A DNA stretch of 56,520 nucleotides, from NCBI GenBank assembly GCA_030615505.1, contig JAUWZD010000015.1, forward strand, positions 1-56,520, written 5' to 3'. This document shows, one piece after another, positions 26,129-34,876 of the stretch. Below the pieces are notes generated by a model. The model was not told where the DNA came from. It saw only the letters and a list, made by a program, of their open reading frames with translations, and ran no database searches. Source of the stretch: Spirochaetales bacterium (lineage in GTDB: Bacteria > Spirochaetota > Spirochaetia > SZUA-6 > DRHE01). Position 1 is the first letter of the stretch; the number at the start of each line of letters is the position of its first letter. The position numbers and the translations under genes are program-made.

Positions 26129-27481
26129 CTAAAGTGGTTCCGATTCCTCTTCTAAATCCAGATCGTAAATTAATACCTGGGAGTTCCTATTGCTGTCGTA
26201 TAATGCTCTTTTGGTCTCCGGTAAATTAGAAACGCTTCCTCGTTTAAAACCGAGCTTAAGAAACCAGTCAGCCGTCTGAGTTGTAAGCACAAACACCTGG
26301 TGCAGATTTAAGCTCTTGGCCTTTTTAAGGAGGTAGGAGACAATGCGCTTCCCTATCCTCAAACCTCTGTAAGTTTCATTCACAGCAACACCTGCAATCT
26401 CACCCTGTGCACACCGGTGTGTATAAAGTGCCCCGCAGGCATGGACCAGGCCGTCGACTTCGTAAACAACAAAATTTTCGCAGTTCTCCATCATCTCCTG
26501 CTCATTTCGTGATACTAAGATGCCCTTTCCTATATAAGGCTGCATGATCCTCAATACTTCAGGAATATCCGAATAGATCATGGGACGGATATTTTCATGC
26601 AAATTGGAATATATCATTGTCCCGAATCCGCGGCTGGAAAATATTTCCTTCAGAATTACACCCTCTATTCCGCCATCAACAATATGGATGCGCTTTACAC
26701 CTTCCTTACCTGCTCTATAGGCCATGGAAACAAATTCTAAAACTTCATCCCCTTTTCTGTCCCGATTCAACTCTAAAAATTTACGTGCCTCCTTCAGGGT
26801 GAGTTGAGTTACAATCCCATCTGCAGATACCGTGAAATCTTCCGGTACACGGTATTTATCGATTTTAATACCCTGTATGTTCGATACAAAAAACAGCTTT
26901 TCCGCTTCTAAAACACTGCTTAAAGTAAAGGCCAGCTCATTGGATGATATATTGTAAGGTTTACCTTTGGAGCTCCATCCGATATTCGGAAAAATAGGAA
27001 TGAGCCCATCCTTTAAAATACTTTGAATAATAGCGATATTCACCTTCTCGACAATGCCGGCGTCTTGATAATCAATACCGTCGCGCACTCCGATGTTCCG
27101 TGCTTTCACCCAGTTCCCTATAACGGCATTGGTGTTATTTGCAGCCAACTGAGTCATGAGCCTATTGGACACATCAAAAGCTGCCATTTTGATAAATGGA
27201 ATAGCCTTAGGAGTTGAAATTCTGATCCCCTTAACTGTCTCCCATGAAATATTGTACCGGGATAAAACTTCATCAATTCTTGATTTCGCCCCTGGCACTA
27301 AAACGACACGTATGCCCAACCTGTGCAGAAGAACCAGATCTTTTACAAGAATAGGGAAAAATGAGTGATTAAAAATTGAGCAATCGAGTTTAATAACAAA
27401 GGTTTTATCCTTAAAGCGTTGAATATATTCAAAAACCTGTCTGATAAGCTCAACCTGTTCCTTTAGATTATTGTCATCCAT
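26129..27481 (-). CDS. argA: Amino-acid N-acetyltransferase / N-acetylglutamate synthase (ArgA type)
   Basis: 450 residues with an amino-acid-kinase-like N-terminal domain and a C-terminal GNAT domain, as in classical ArgA, first step of arginine synthesis (glutamate + acetyl-CoA). The kinase-like part shows TFVIKLDCSIFNHSFFP, LGIRVVLVPGAKSRIDEVL, ANNTNAVIGNWVKARNIG and LIPIFPNIGWSSKG. The GNAT part (about 295-445) has GEIAGVAVNETYRGLRIGKR, the acetyl-CoA loop being RGLRIG. The kinase-like domain normally binds arginine for feedback. No other arg gene lies in the window; the neighbours are a membrane PAP2 protein and the convergent tmRNA. Confidence 0.87.
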   Translation of the reverse strand: MDDNNLKEQVELIRQVFEYIQRFKDKTFVIKLDCSIFNHSFFPILVKDLVLLHRLGIRVVLVPGAKSRIDEVLSRYNISWETVKGIRISTPKAIPFIKMAAFDVSNRLMTQLAANNTNAVIGNWVKARNIGVRDGIDYQDAGIVEKVNIAIIQSILKDGLIPIFPNIGWSSKGKPYNISSNELAFTLSSVLEAEKLFFVSNIQGIKIDKYRVPEDFTVSADGIVTQLTLKEARKFLELNRDRKGDEVLEFVSMAYRAGKEGVKRIHIVDGGIEGVILKEIFSSRGFGTMIYSNLHENIRPMIYSDIPEVLRIMQPYIGKGILVSRNEQEMMENCENFVVYEVDGLVHACGALYTHRCAQGEIAGVAVNETYRGLRIGKRIVSYLLKKAKSLNLHQVFVLTTQTADWFLKLGFKRGSVSNLPETKRALYDSNRNSQVLIYDLDLEEESEPL

Positions 27482-27503
27482 TATAGTTAAGATTGCCTCT
27501 CTT

Positions 27504-28493
27504 TTAACAAAAAGTAAATAAGCTGAGCGCCTTCAGCCTTAAGTGTTTGCCTAACCACATGTCCAATTTGACCATAATAGTATCCACCCGTCTTATGCAT
27601 AGTGGAATTAGAAAATAGAGGGCAATTCCAGCAGCAATTCCCCCGAATACATCAACTACATAATGAGCATAAATATAAACAGTTGAAACAAAGAGAATCA
27701 GGGTAAAGGGAAGAAAAATCAATGCAAGGGGTAGGTTGTATTTCCAATTTAATATTAGAGCTATCAGAGATAGGGCTACATGAGATGAGGGGAAGGCTGC
27801 CCCAGCCAGATTCATATTATTAAATATGGATTTCATGAGACCTGTAATCAGAAACCCGTGAAAATTAGTGTACCAGAGATTTCGAAGTTCAGGGAAAAAG
27901 TACTTGGGCCCCTGTACCGGAAAAAATATAAAAAAGATGTAAAGCATATATAATGAAGATGTGATAACGACCAGGGCACAAGCAGCTTCCTTTTTCTCGC
28001 CCTTAATATACAGCATCCAGAAGCTGCTGATAACGAGAATATAGTAAAAAAAATAACCGAAAAAGAATACTTCGGTAATAATGGGATAATCCGGCAATGT
28101 CAGATAAAACTGAGCAGCAGGCTGTGAATTAAACAACAACTGATCTGCACGGGCAAATAGAAGATCTAAGGAGCGTCCGCTATAGAACAATTGGGATAAG
28201 ATGATAGATTCCTTAAAAAAAAGTGCATAGAGAAGCTGAACATAGAACAGTCTAAAAAATTTTGCAATTCTTCCCGCTGAAGCGTTAGTCCATCTGTAAT
28301 AGAGAAACAGAAGAACCGGTATAAACAAAAAGATTGATCCAAAAACAAGCTCGCGATCAAGGCTTATGTGCCATAATAGATCCAGGGTCAATGTCCTCTT
28401 TCCAACATTGAAAAAGGAACAAAAGGCGAAGAAGAAACATAAAAATATAGTCAGAAAATCGTTTGTGTAAAAATATCGGTAGCGTACACGCAA
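27504..28493 (-). CDS. PAP2-superfamily membrane protein (Aur1/phosphotransferase-like)
   Basis: 329 residues with about seven hydrophobic segments. PAP2-type motifs are AAFPSSHVALSLIAL and, about 35 residues later, YIYAHYVVDVFGG, i.e. the histidine of PSSH and the H-x3-D of the third motif. These enzymes act on lipid phosphates or transfer phospho-head groups, and the arrangement with long N-terminal helices resembles the Aur1/inositol-phosphotransferase-like group rather than soluble acid phosphatases. The first PAP2 motif (K-x6-RP) is not evident. Substrate cannot be read. It lies 6 bp from the 691-residue gene and 22 bp from argA, so is probably co-transcribed. Confidence 0.75.
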   Translation of the reverse strand: MRVRYRYFYTNDFLTIFLCFFFAFCSFFNVGKRTLTLDLLWHISLDRELVFGSIFLFIPVLLFLYYRWTNASAGRIAKFFRLFYVQLLYALFFKESIILSQLFYSGRSLDLLFARADQLLFNSQPAAQFYLTLPDYPIITEVFFFGYFFYYILVISSFWMLYIKGEKKEAACALVVITSSLYMLYIFFIFFPVQGPKYFFPELRNLWYTNFHGFLITGLMKSIFNNMNLAGAAFPSSHVALSLIALILNWKYNLPLALIFLPFTLILFVSTVYIYAHYVVDVFGGIAAGIALYFLIPLCIRRVDTIMVKLDMWLGKHLRLKALSLFTFC

Positions 28494-28499
28494 TGGCTG

Positions 28500-30575
28500 C
28501 TACTTCTCACCCAGCAGTTTGACCATATATATCTCGATGTAGTGTTTAAAGTAGTCTCTTCGTTTTATCCGTTCAAAAGCTCTGTTTTTTGATAATTTTT
28601 CAGCTAAGTCCTCAATACGCTGTGCATCTGGCGGTTTCACTCTGAATCCCCTTCTCAAGCCGCGCATAAAATCCCTTATCATGGCATTAACATCCTCGGT
28701 AAGGTTGTGTCTGGCTATTGAATCGTAAAGAGGATTCCATTTTTCAATCAATTCCTCCAATTTTTCGGGAAGAGATGTCTGCGTACCTACAAGGTGCATC
28801 CTCAGCTTTACAATTGCTTTTCTATAGGATGCACGCTGCTCTGTAGATGAGGTTCCGGCAGTCGATTTATCCTCTCCCCCTGCTCCTACGCCCGAGGCTG
28901 CAGTCCCATCCCTTACACCCATTCTTTTAGAAATGTGCTGCATGTTCTTCGACTGCCTTACTTTCGCATCTTTAGCTTTTCCGGCAGCCAGGTTAAATCC
29001 TAAAAAGAGTTTTTTAAAAAATCCGATAGTATATTTTAGAATTGATATCCTCTGCCATAAGGGTAGATGTAATTTCGCCTCCTGCAGCAGCTCTTTGCGT
29101 GTGAAACCCATAATTTCTTCAGTAGGTAGAAGTCGAGTTTTTTTATCGTCAAAGCAACGGTTCAGTTCCCGAGCTATATCATAGCTGATCTTAGATTCCT
29201 CCGCTGCTAAGTATAGAAGATCAAAATTAAGCAGGGAATATAGTATGGGGTAATCTGCTTTGAGATGTTCGTCCAGATCCCGCGAGAATTCCATATCATC
29301 GATCATAGTTAGGGTTCTTTTATCCCGTCTTAATAGTTCCTCCCATTCTTCTATATAAAATTCTTTAATTTTCCGGGCTGTTTCAAAGAGCTTTTTAACA
29401 AAAAGGGGGATAATAAAATCTCTATGGATGTAATATTCCTGCTTTTGAGGAGTTCTGAGTCTAACAAGTTCGGGCAGGTTAGTATTCTCTAACGTCTTTG
29501 TTTTCTCTTCAAGAAATTTGATAAAAATATCTTTAGTTTCCTTTCTTACAAGGGGTATGCCCTTGCTATCTTTAATGGCGTAAAAATCCTTTATTGTAAA
29601 AGCATATGGCGATTTGCGGAGCTGCACATCTATATTTTTAATCACAGCTCTTCTCTCATTTTCCTTCTGTGTAATTCCCTTATAATAGACATTATAAAAG
29701 CCGAGCAGATAGGATGCCTGGCAGTACCCATGCTCTTCAATCAGTTTATCCCTTTTCTCTTTATACTCCTGAATTACTAGATTGGCTAAATGAGCCCAAA
29801 ATCTAAAGGAAATATCTGTAGGTTCATAGAATGTGTTAATCGCTTTGCCCGGCTTAGTCAAAATCGAATCGATTAATTCCCGTAAAACATGCTCATTCCC
29901 TTTTAAAACTGCTATGAGTTTATGCAGCATATATCCAGCATTATTGCGGCTGCTTAAATATATTCTCATCTTATGTACTGCATACTCCAGCAATTTTTTA
30001 CGCAGGAGCTCAGAGGTGATGATTATGCTGCTGATATCTTCAGGAAATATCAGCCTTAAAATAACAGGTGTATCAGGATTAATATTGCGTAGGGCGGACA
30101 CGAAGTCCATTTTTATATCAATCGCAGTAATTTGATCTGTAGGAATGGTTATGCCCAGGCTCTCCTCACTCGGGAATTGGTCTTCCGGATTCTTTTCTAA
30201 ATGCTCCCAGGCTTTTCGAACTGCCTCAATAAAGTAATGTGTTAAAAATATCCATTTGGGCTTATCATCCTCATATTCCAGGCTGCAATTCCCGCCTCCT
30301 GCCAAAGTCTGAGCATGTGAGATTATTATTGCTTTGGTATTTCGAGCATAGCCGCTTAATTGCGGATATTTGCTGCCGTACCGCTCACTGTATTTAATTA
30401 CGTACTGAGAAAACTCATCAATAGCTACGCGGGGCTTCTTAGATTTAAGGGCATAGGTTCGTAATAAATAATAGGTATCTTGAGGGCGAGGTCCTGTGTC
30501 CGCATCGGCATCGCTGAGTTTTAATTCATGTACTCCAAGTGAAACACTATCTGCTTTTTCCTCATGTTTCGCCAT
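28500..30575 (-). CDS. Large soluble protein of unknown function (691 aa)
   Basis: Not recognised. There is no signal peptide or membrane helix. It is mostly helical and charged, with a few hydrophobic strands (LGITIPTDQITAIDI and TPVILRLIFPEDISSIIIT). A low-complexity Gly/Ser/Ala/Thr linker (SGVGAGGEDKSTAGTSST) near residue 565 separates the main body from a basic C-terminal domain (MRGLRRGFRVKPPDAQRIEDL). I recall similar proteins from spirochaetes, but give no family name. It lies within the minus-strand run between threonine aldolase and the PAP2 protein. The region holds no obvious catalytic signature, so a scaffold or cytoskeletal role is possible but unsupported. Confidence 0.8.
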   Translation of the reverse strand: MAKHEEKADSVSLGVHELKLSDADADTGPRPQDTYYLLRTYALKSKKPRVAIDEFSQYVIKYSERYGSKYPQLSGYARNTKAIIISHAQTLAGGGNCSLEYEDDKPKWIFLTHYFIEAVRKAWEHLEKNPEDQFPSEESLGITIPTDQITAIDIKMDFVSALRNINPDTPVILRLIFPEDISSIIITSELLRKKLLEYAVHKMRIYLSSRNNAGYMLHKLIAVLKGNEHVLRELIDSILTKPGKAINTFYEPTDISFRFWAHLANLVIQEYKEKRDKLIEEHGYCQASYLLGFYNVYYKGITQKENERRAVIKNIDVQLRKSPYAFTIKDFYAIKDSKGIPLVRKETKDIFIKFLEEKTKTLENTNLPELVRLRTPQKQEYYIHRDFIIPLFVKKLFETARKIKEFYIEEWEELLRRDKRTLTMIDDMEFSRDLDEHLKADYPILYSLLNFDLLYLAAEESKISYDIARELNRCFDDKKTRLLPTEEIMGFTRKELLQEAKLHLPLWQRISILKYTIGFFKKLFLGFNLAAGKAKDAKVRQSKNMQHISKRMGVRDGTAASGVGAGGEDKSTAGTSSTEQRASYRKAIVKLRMHLVGTQTSLPEKLEELIEKWNPLYDSIARHNLTEDVNAMIRDFMRGLRRGFRVKPPDAQRIEDLAEKLSKNRAFERIKRRDYFKHYIEIYMVKLLGEK

Positions 30576-30646
30576 ACTCTTTTATAAAGGTTAACATTAA
30601 ATCAGGCCTTTGTCCATATATAGAGTAGTTCAGGCTTCATTATCCG

Positions 30647-31684
30647 TTAAATGGTAATTTCTGCCATACTCTCTTCCAATATTCCGCCAAACATCTCTAC
30701 TTCTTCAAAAGATATATCATGATGAGTTACAAAGCGCAGCCAGCCCCCCATCCTTGGATAGATAAGGACATTGTGTTTTTTCAATGCCTCTGCCAGGCTA
30801 TTTTCCAGCCCTGCATACGAGTCACATTTAAAACGCACAAAAAACATATTGATTTTTACCTCTTCCGGCTTAATCTCAAAAATCCTTAGTTTTCGAAAAA
30901 CCTTAGCCAGAATATCTGCTTTCTGCCTGTCTTCATGCAGGCGATGAACCATCTTTTTCAGTGAGATCAGCCCGGCTGCTGCTAAAAACCCTGCCTGTCT
31001 CATTCCCCCACCCATAATCTTACGGCCCTTCCGCGCTTTTCTGATAAAATCTCTATCTCCGGCCAGCATGGATCCGACCGGGGCACATAAGCCTTTGGAA
31101 AGACAGAACATCACAGAATGAGACAGACCGGCGATCACTGAGGCTTCCACACCAAGGTATAATGCCGCATTGAATATCCGGGCACCATCCAGATGAATTG
31201 GGATTTCCAGTTCCCGGGCATGATCAAATATCCCTTTCATCTCTTCGGACGGCATAACATCGCCGTTGGAAAGGGCATTCTCCAATGCAATCAAACCTGT
31301 TTCAGGATAGTGAATATCTTCTCCTCTCCTGATATGTGGATCTATCTCTTTCCAGGTCAGAAACCCATGCACGGGAGAGAGAGTGCGCAGCTGGACTCCG
31401 GCTATGATGGCAGCGGCTCCAGTTTCGTGCTGCACAATATGAGACTGTTCAGAAAGTATGACTTCACTGCCCCGTTTACAGTGTGCAAACAGGGCAAGCT
31501 GATTACCGAAGGTGCCTGAAGGAACAAAGAGGGCAGACTCTTTACCTATCAACTCCGCTGCATAAGCCTCTAAGGCATTGATGGTAGGATCTTCATGAAG
31601 AACATCATCCCCTACTTCCGCTTCATACATGGCTTTTCTCATTTCAGGAGTTGGTTGAGTTACTGTATCAGATCTTAGGTCCAT
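30647..31684 (-). CDS. ltaE: Low-specificity L-threonine aldolase
   Basis: PLP enzyme splitting threonine/allo-threonine to glycine and acetaldehyde. 345 residues, full length. The opening MDLRSDTVTQPTPEMRKAM is the family start. Further blocks are GDDVLHEDPTINALE, the histidine near residue 82-86 that stacks on PLP (SEQSHIVQHE), HLDGARIFNAA (PLP-binding Asp), and the Schiff-base lysine K197 in VMFCLSKGLCAPVG. C-terminal RFVTHHDI is also typical. The start overlaps the end of the coiled-coil gene by 17 bp. Confidence 0.94.
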   Translation of the reverse strand: MDLRSDTVTQPTPEMRKAMYEAEVGDDVLHEDPTINALEAYAAELIGKESALFVPSGTFGNQLALFAHCKRGSEVILSEQSHIVQHETGAAAIIAGVQLRTLSPVHGFLTWKEIDPHIRRGEDIHYPETGLIALENALSNGDVMPSEEMKGIFDHARELEIPIHLDGARIFNAALYLGVEASVIAGLSHSVMFCLSKGLCAPVGSMLAGDRDFIRKARKGRKIMGGGMRQAGFLAAAGLISLKKMVHRLHEDRQKADILAKVFRKLRIFEIKPEEVKINMFFVRFKCDSYAGLENSLAEALKKHNVLIYPRMGGWLRFVTHHDISFEEVEMFGGILEESMAEITI

Positions 31685-32828
31685 AATTCAAAATCATGAG
31701 GCTCCGTTCCGGTCCCCTGACATTTATAAGCTTCTCTTTCTCTGATTCGTTGTATGTGATTTGCTCTTTAAGAGAGGCAATTTCTTCATTATAGGTATCA
31801 ATCTCTTTTTTCAGATTTTCGATTCGCTTTTGCTTTAAAGCAATCTGCTCTGACAGGGAATCTATATGGATTGCAGCCTCCAGCCTTTGAATCTGATTCT
31901 CATATTTTTCATTCTTTTTTTCAAGCTGTTTCATCTGTTTTAAATGTTTCGCTATATCAGTATCCTCCGAGAGAGATTTCACGGGATGGATGCAGTAGAG
32001 GTATCCTAAATTCCCGTATGCCACCTCCATCTGCATTTCGATCTGTTTGATTTCTTTTTTCAGCTCATTTACCCTCTTTTGATAATTCTTCTCCGCTCCC
32101 AGATCTTTCAATTTTTCCCAGAGAGATTCCTGTTCTTTTTGAAAAGAATCAGACTGCTTATCAATATTCTGAATTTGGGCCTTATTCTTATTATATGAAT
32201 CGAATATAAATAAGAAGGCCTTATCATCAATCTGTTTAGAAATTTCTGAATTACATATATCATACCCTGCTTGACGGTACGCCCTCCGGAGCTTTTTGGA
32301 CCTGGCTGCCCGTATTCCTCTAAAATAGACTAAACGACTCTTTTCCTTAATCTTATTTAAAATACTCCTTCCTGTATCGGAACTATCCGAACCCTTAAGT
32401 TTACTGTCGATGCTCTTAAGATCGATTTCCAGTTCATGAAGCCTGGTAAATATATCCTCAAACTGTTTTTTCTGCTCAGGAAAGTTCTTATAAGCCATGC
32501 ATGCCGCACGGCCGATCTCTTCAAATATATCCTCATTTTTCTTCTCGATCTCTGAAATCCCCTCCCTGTTTTCTTTAAGCAGGTTTTTAATTTCCTCATT
32601 CCGCTCTACAAGCTTTACTATTTTTCCAACAACCTTTTGATTGAATGGAAGCTGCTCCTTAAGCTCCTGTGCTCTCTTAAAGGCTTTTTCCTGAGCACTG
32701 TTTTGAAACAGTTCGGCTTTTAATGATGCCAGGTATTTACCCAGGAACAATTCCTGTGCTTTTATCCCTACCTGGTTTTGTCTGATTCTTTCTGTAAGCT
32801 CATTAATTAATTTATTGCGGGCATCCAT
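31668..32828 (-). CDS. Long coiled-coil protein of unknown function
   Basis: Not recognised. 386 residues dominated by Lys/Glu-rich heptad-like stretches (for example KELIQRLEAAIHIDSL-type segments and LKKEIDTYNEEIASLKEQI) across nearly the whole length. A central less-charged stretch lies around residues 150-215 (VYFRGIRAARSKKLRRAYR). There is no signal peptide or membrane segment. It lies 21 bp after the VWA lipoprotein stop in the same run. Coiled-coil length and lack of catalytic motifs suggest a structural or tethering protein, but this is inference. Confidence 0.78.
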   Translation of the reverse strand: MDARNKLINELTERIRQNQVGIKAQELFLGKYLASLKAELFQNSAQEKAFKRAQELKEQLPFNQKVVGKIVKLVERNEEIKNLLKENREGISEIEKKNEDIFEEIGRAACMAYKNFPEQKKQFEDIFTRLHELEIDLKSIDSKLKGSDSSDTGRSILNKIKEKSRLVYFRGIRAARSKKLRRAYRQAGYDICNSEISKQIDDKAFLFIFDSYNKNKAQIQNIDKQSDSFQKEQESLWEKLKDLGAEKNYQKRVNELKKEIKQIEMQMEVAYGNLGYLYCIHPVKSLSEDTDIAKHLKQMKQLEKKNEKYENQIQRLEAAIHIDSLSEQIALKQKRIENLKKEIDTYNEEIASLKEQITYNESEKEKLINVRGPERSLMILNYGPKI

Positions 32829-32849
32829 ACCTGACTCCTTTAAAACCCG

Positions 32850-34706
32850 TTACAAACCAAGCTCCGTATCGAGGAGTGCCTTAGTAACACCCAGGACCTC
32901 TCCTGTTTCCACACGAAGCAATTTGAGAAACAATTCATATGCATCTTTGATCCGGTATAACTTCCCTATTATCAGGATTTCCGCTCCCAGCAGGGCTCCG
33001 ACCCTGGCTGCCTGAGACTCTTCTCCTAATCCTGTAAGCTGAAGTTCCAACTCTTCAAGTATATGCTGGAGATCTTCTCTCTCTAAAATACGAAAGGTTT
33101 TTTGAAATTCCTTGTTACGGCTGAAGCTAAAAATAAGCTGTTCTGTAAAGTACTCAGCGGTTCCTGCCAGCGTATCAACAGCCGGGCTTATGGGCAGAAC
33201 TGATGCAGGTGTTCCTTCAGATATTCGAAAAGTTGAGTAATCTATCAATTGAGATATTGCCATTTCAAATAATTTCTTTAAGGTCTCCTCCCTTCCTTCA
33301 TCACTTAATTTTACCGCCTTAAAATAATCCTCCTCTTCCTCTATAGGCTGATCAGTTACATACTTTAACTCTTCCTTTGTAAAACGGATAATAATCGCTT
33401 CTAATTTATCGGTCTGATAATTAGCTCCTGTGTGATGACTTACACTACCCGGCTCTCCCCCTTCACTCTCCCACTGTTCACCGTAGGTGAGAAAAATAAA
33501 TCTGGAACTCGTATACTGTGATATCTGGCGCAGAATATACTCACCCATCAGGTCAAGCCCTCCGGTACCTACACTGAAAATCTTAATTCCCTGTTTTTTA
33601 GCATCCACTGCTGCCTGAACATAGGTATAGTCCTGTCCATAGTCCAAATGAGGCGGGGCATCCGTAATAATGAAGCTCAAACGAATCCCATTTCTATTCC
33701 AGTCTACCTTCTGCATGGCATCCTTTAAGGCTGTCTGCAGATCCTCCGGTGTGTCGCCGCCACCTGAGGCTGCTACCTCATTTAGAGCCTTCCGAAACTT
33801 ATCCAGACTACCGGTCAGGGGGATTATACGGGTTACATATTCATCTTCCATGTCCTTGTAGAGAACCATTCCGAAACGCAATCCTGGTTTGGATGAGAGG
33901 GACGAGAGGTTTAAATTGATGATTTCAATGGTAGTTTTGAGCCTTTCGATCTCTTCACCCATACTGCCTGTTGTATCCAGTATAAATAGAATATCTAAAG
34001 GGATATTCTTTTGTTCTTCCCTCAGAAGATCAAAAGGCACTTCTATTTCTCGCTTTCCGAATCGATTCAGTCCCAGCTCCCGGCTGATCTTATTATAGCG
34101 AATCACTGCGCGGTACTGGCTGATATTACCCTCATACTCAGAGGGGAAAAACAGGAAGGTGCCGTCCGCCATGGTCTTTCCGGAGCACAATATCCTCTTC
34201 CTGTCAAATACGGTTATCTGGCAATTCGGTAAGGATTTTCCCGCTTTATCCTGCACCCTTAGTATAATCCGCTCCTCTACTTTTAGAGGCAGATGATCCA
34301 CCTGATCCCCATAATTATTGAGAAAATTAATAAAATAGTTGAACTGCTTGTTATCATCTGCATATCCGGCCTTTAACCCGGATGTCGATGGGGTACTTCT
34401 AAGTCTTCCTGGTGTACCAGTTGTTGATAGAGCAGATTTCGACAGCTCCGAATCTGATGAGATATCCTTACTCCGTCCCTTCTCCTCCCTGCCGGCTGCA
34501 GCAGGCTCGATGCTTTCACTCTCGCTCTTAGCTGTTGTAACTTCTCCACTGTCCATAGTATCAGCTCTTTTTTCTTCCGGCAGTCCTGAATCTCCCACAG
34601 GGTCGGAATCACTGCTGCTGAGGGACCCGGGTACGGGTACACCTGCGCAGGAATTCAGGTAAATCAGGACTAATGTAATAAAAATGAGACACAATGCTCT
34701 TTTCAT
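32850..34706 (-). CDS. VWA-domain lipoprotein
   Basis: 618 residues. The N-terminus MKRALCLIFITLVLIYLNSC ends in a relaxed lipobox (LNSC, C20), so it is probably lipidated. A Ser/Glu/Thr-rich low-complexity linker (about 23-115) follows. Then comes a von Willebrand A domain (about 235-420) with the metal-site motif ILDTTGSMGEE: D245, T247 and S249 match D-x-T-x-S. It continues with GGDTPEDLQTAL and FIITDAPPHLDYG. The C-terminal part (about 465-618) is a TolB/FlgO-like region (AEYFTEQLIFSFSR, GALLGAEILIIGKLYRIKD). VWA domains bind other proteins through a metal ion. A promoter and an AAGGAG ribosome site precede it. Confidence 0.88.
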   Translation of the reverse strand: MKRALCLIFITLVLIYLNSCAGVPVPGSLSSSDSDPVGDSGLPEEKRADTMDSGEVTTAKSESESIEPAAAGREEKGRSKDISSDSELSKSALSTTGTPGRLRSTPSTSGLKAGYADDNKQFNYFINFLNNYGDQVDHLPLKVEERIILRVQDKAGKSLPNCQITVFDRKRILCSGKTMADGTFLFFPSEYEGNISQYRAVIRYNKISRELGLNRFGKREIEVPFDLLREEQKNIPLDILFILDTTGSMGEEIERLKTTIEIINLNLSSLSSKPGLRFGMVLYKDMEDEYVTRIIPLTGSLDKFRKALNEVAASGGGDTPEDLQTALKDAMQKVDWNRNGIRLSFIITDAPPHLDYGQDYTYVQAAVDAKKQGIKIFSVGTGGLDLMGEYILRQISQYTSSRFIFLTYGEQWESEGGEPGSVSHHTGANYQTDKLEAIIIRFTKEELKYVTDQPIEEEEDYFKAVKLSDEGREETLKKLFEMAISQLIDYSTFRISEGTPASVLPISPAVDTLAGTAEYFTEQLIFSFSRNKEFQKTFRILEREDLQHILEELELQLTGLGEESQAARVGALLGAEILIIGKLYRIKDAYELFLKLLRVETGEVLGVTKALLDTELGL

Positions 34707-34748
34707 GGCAGTATTCTCCTTGAAAGTATTGTTAGTGTACCGATGTCT

Positions 34749-34777
34749 ATTCTACCCTCTGGATAACCTGGGGTCAA
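34749..34777 (-). promoter_or_regulatory. Promoter upstream of the VWA lipoprotein operon
   Basis: On the minus strand TTGACC (34772-34777) is followed after exactly 17 bp by TAGAAT (34749-34754). The inferred start is about 36 bases before the ATG at 34706, with AAGGAG in the leader. Confidence 0.65.
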
Positions 34778-34876
34778 CATATCCGGATTTTAAAATAAAA
34801 AGTTAAATCGTATTGATTTGATTGGCGGATATAATATATACTTCATTTTCTAAACTATTAAAAGTAGATACTATCA

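Noticed and set aside
26111..26150. Short GAACC/GGTTC inverted repeat after tmRNA as a terminator
   Set aside because: Only five pairs, a 12-base loop and no T-run; not distinguishable from chance.
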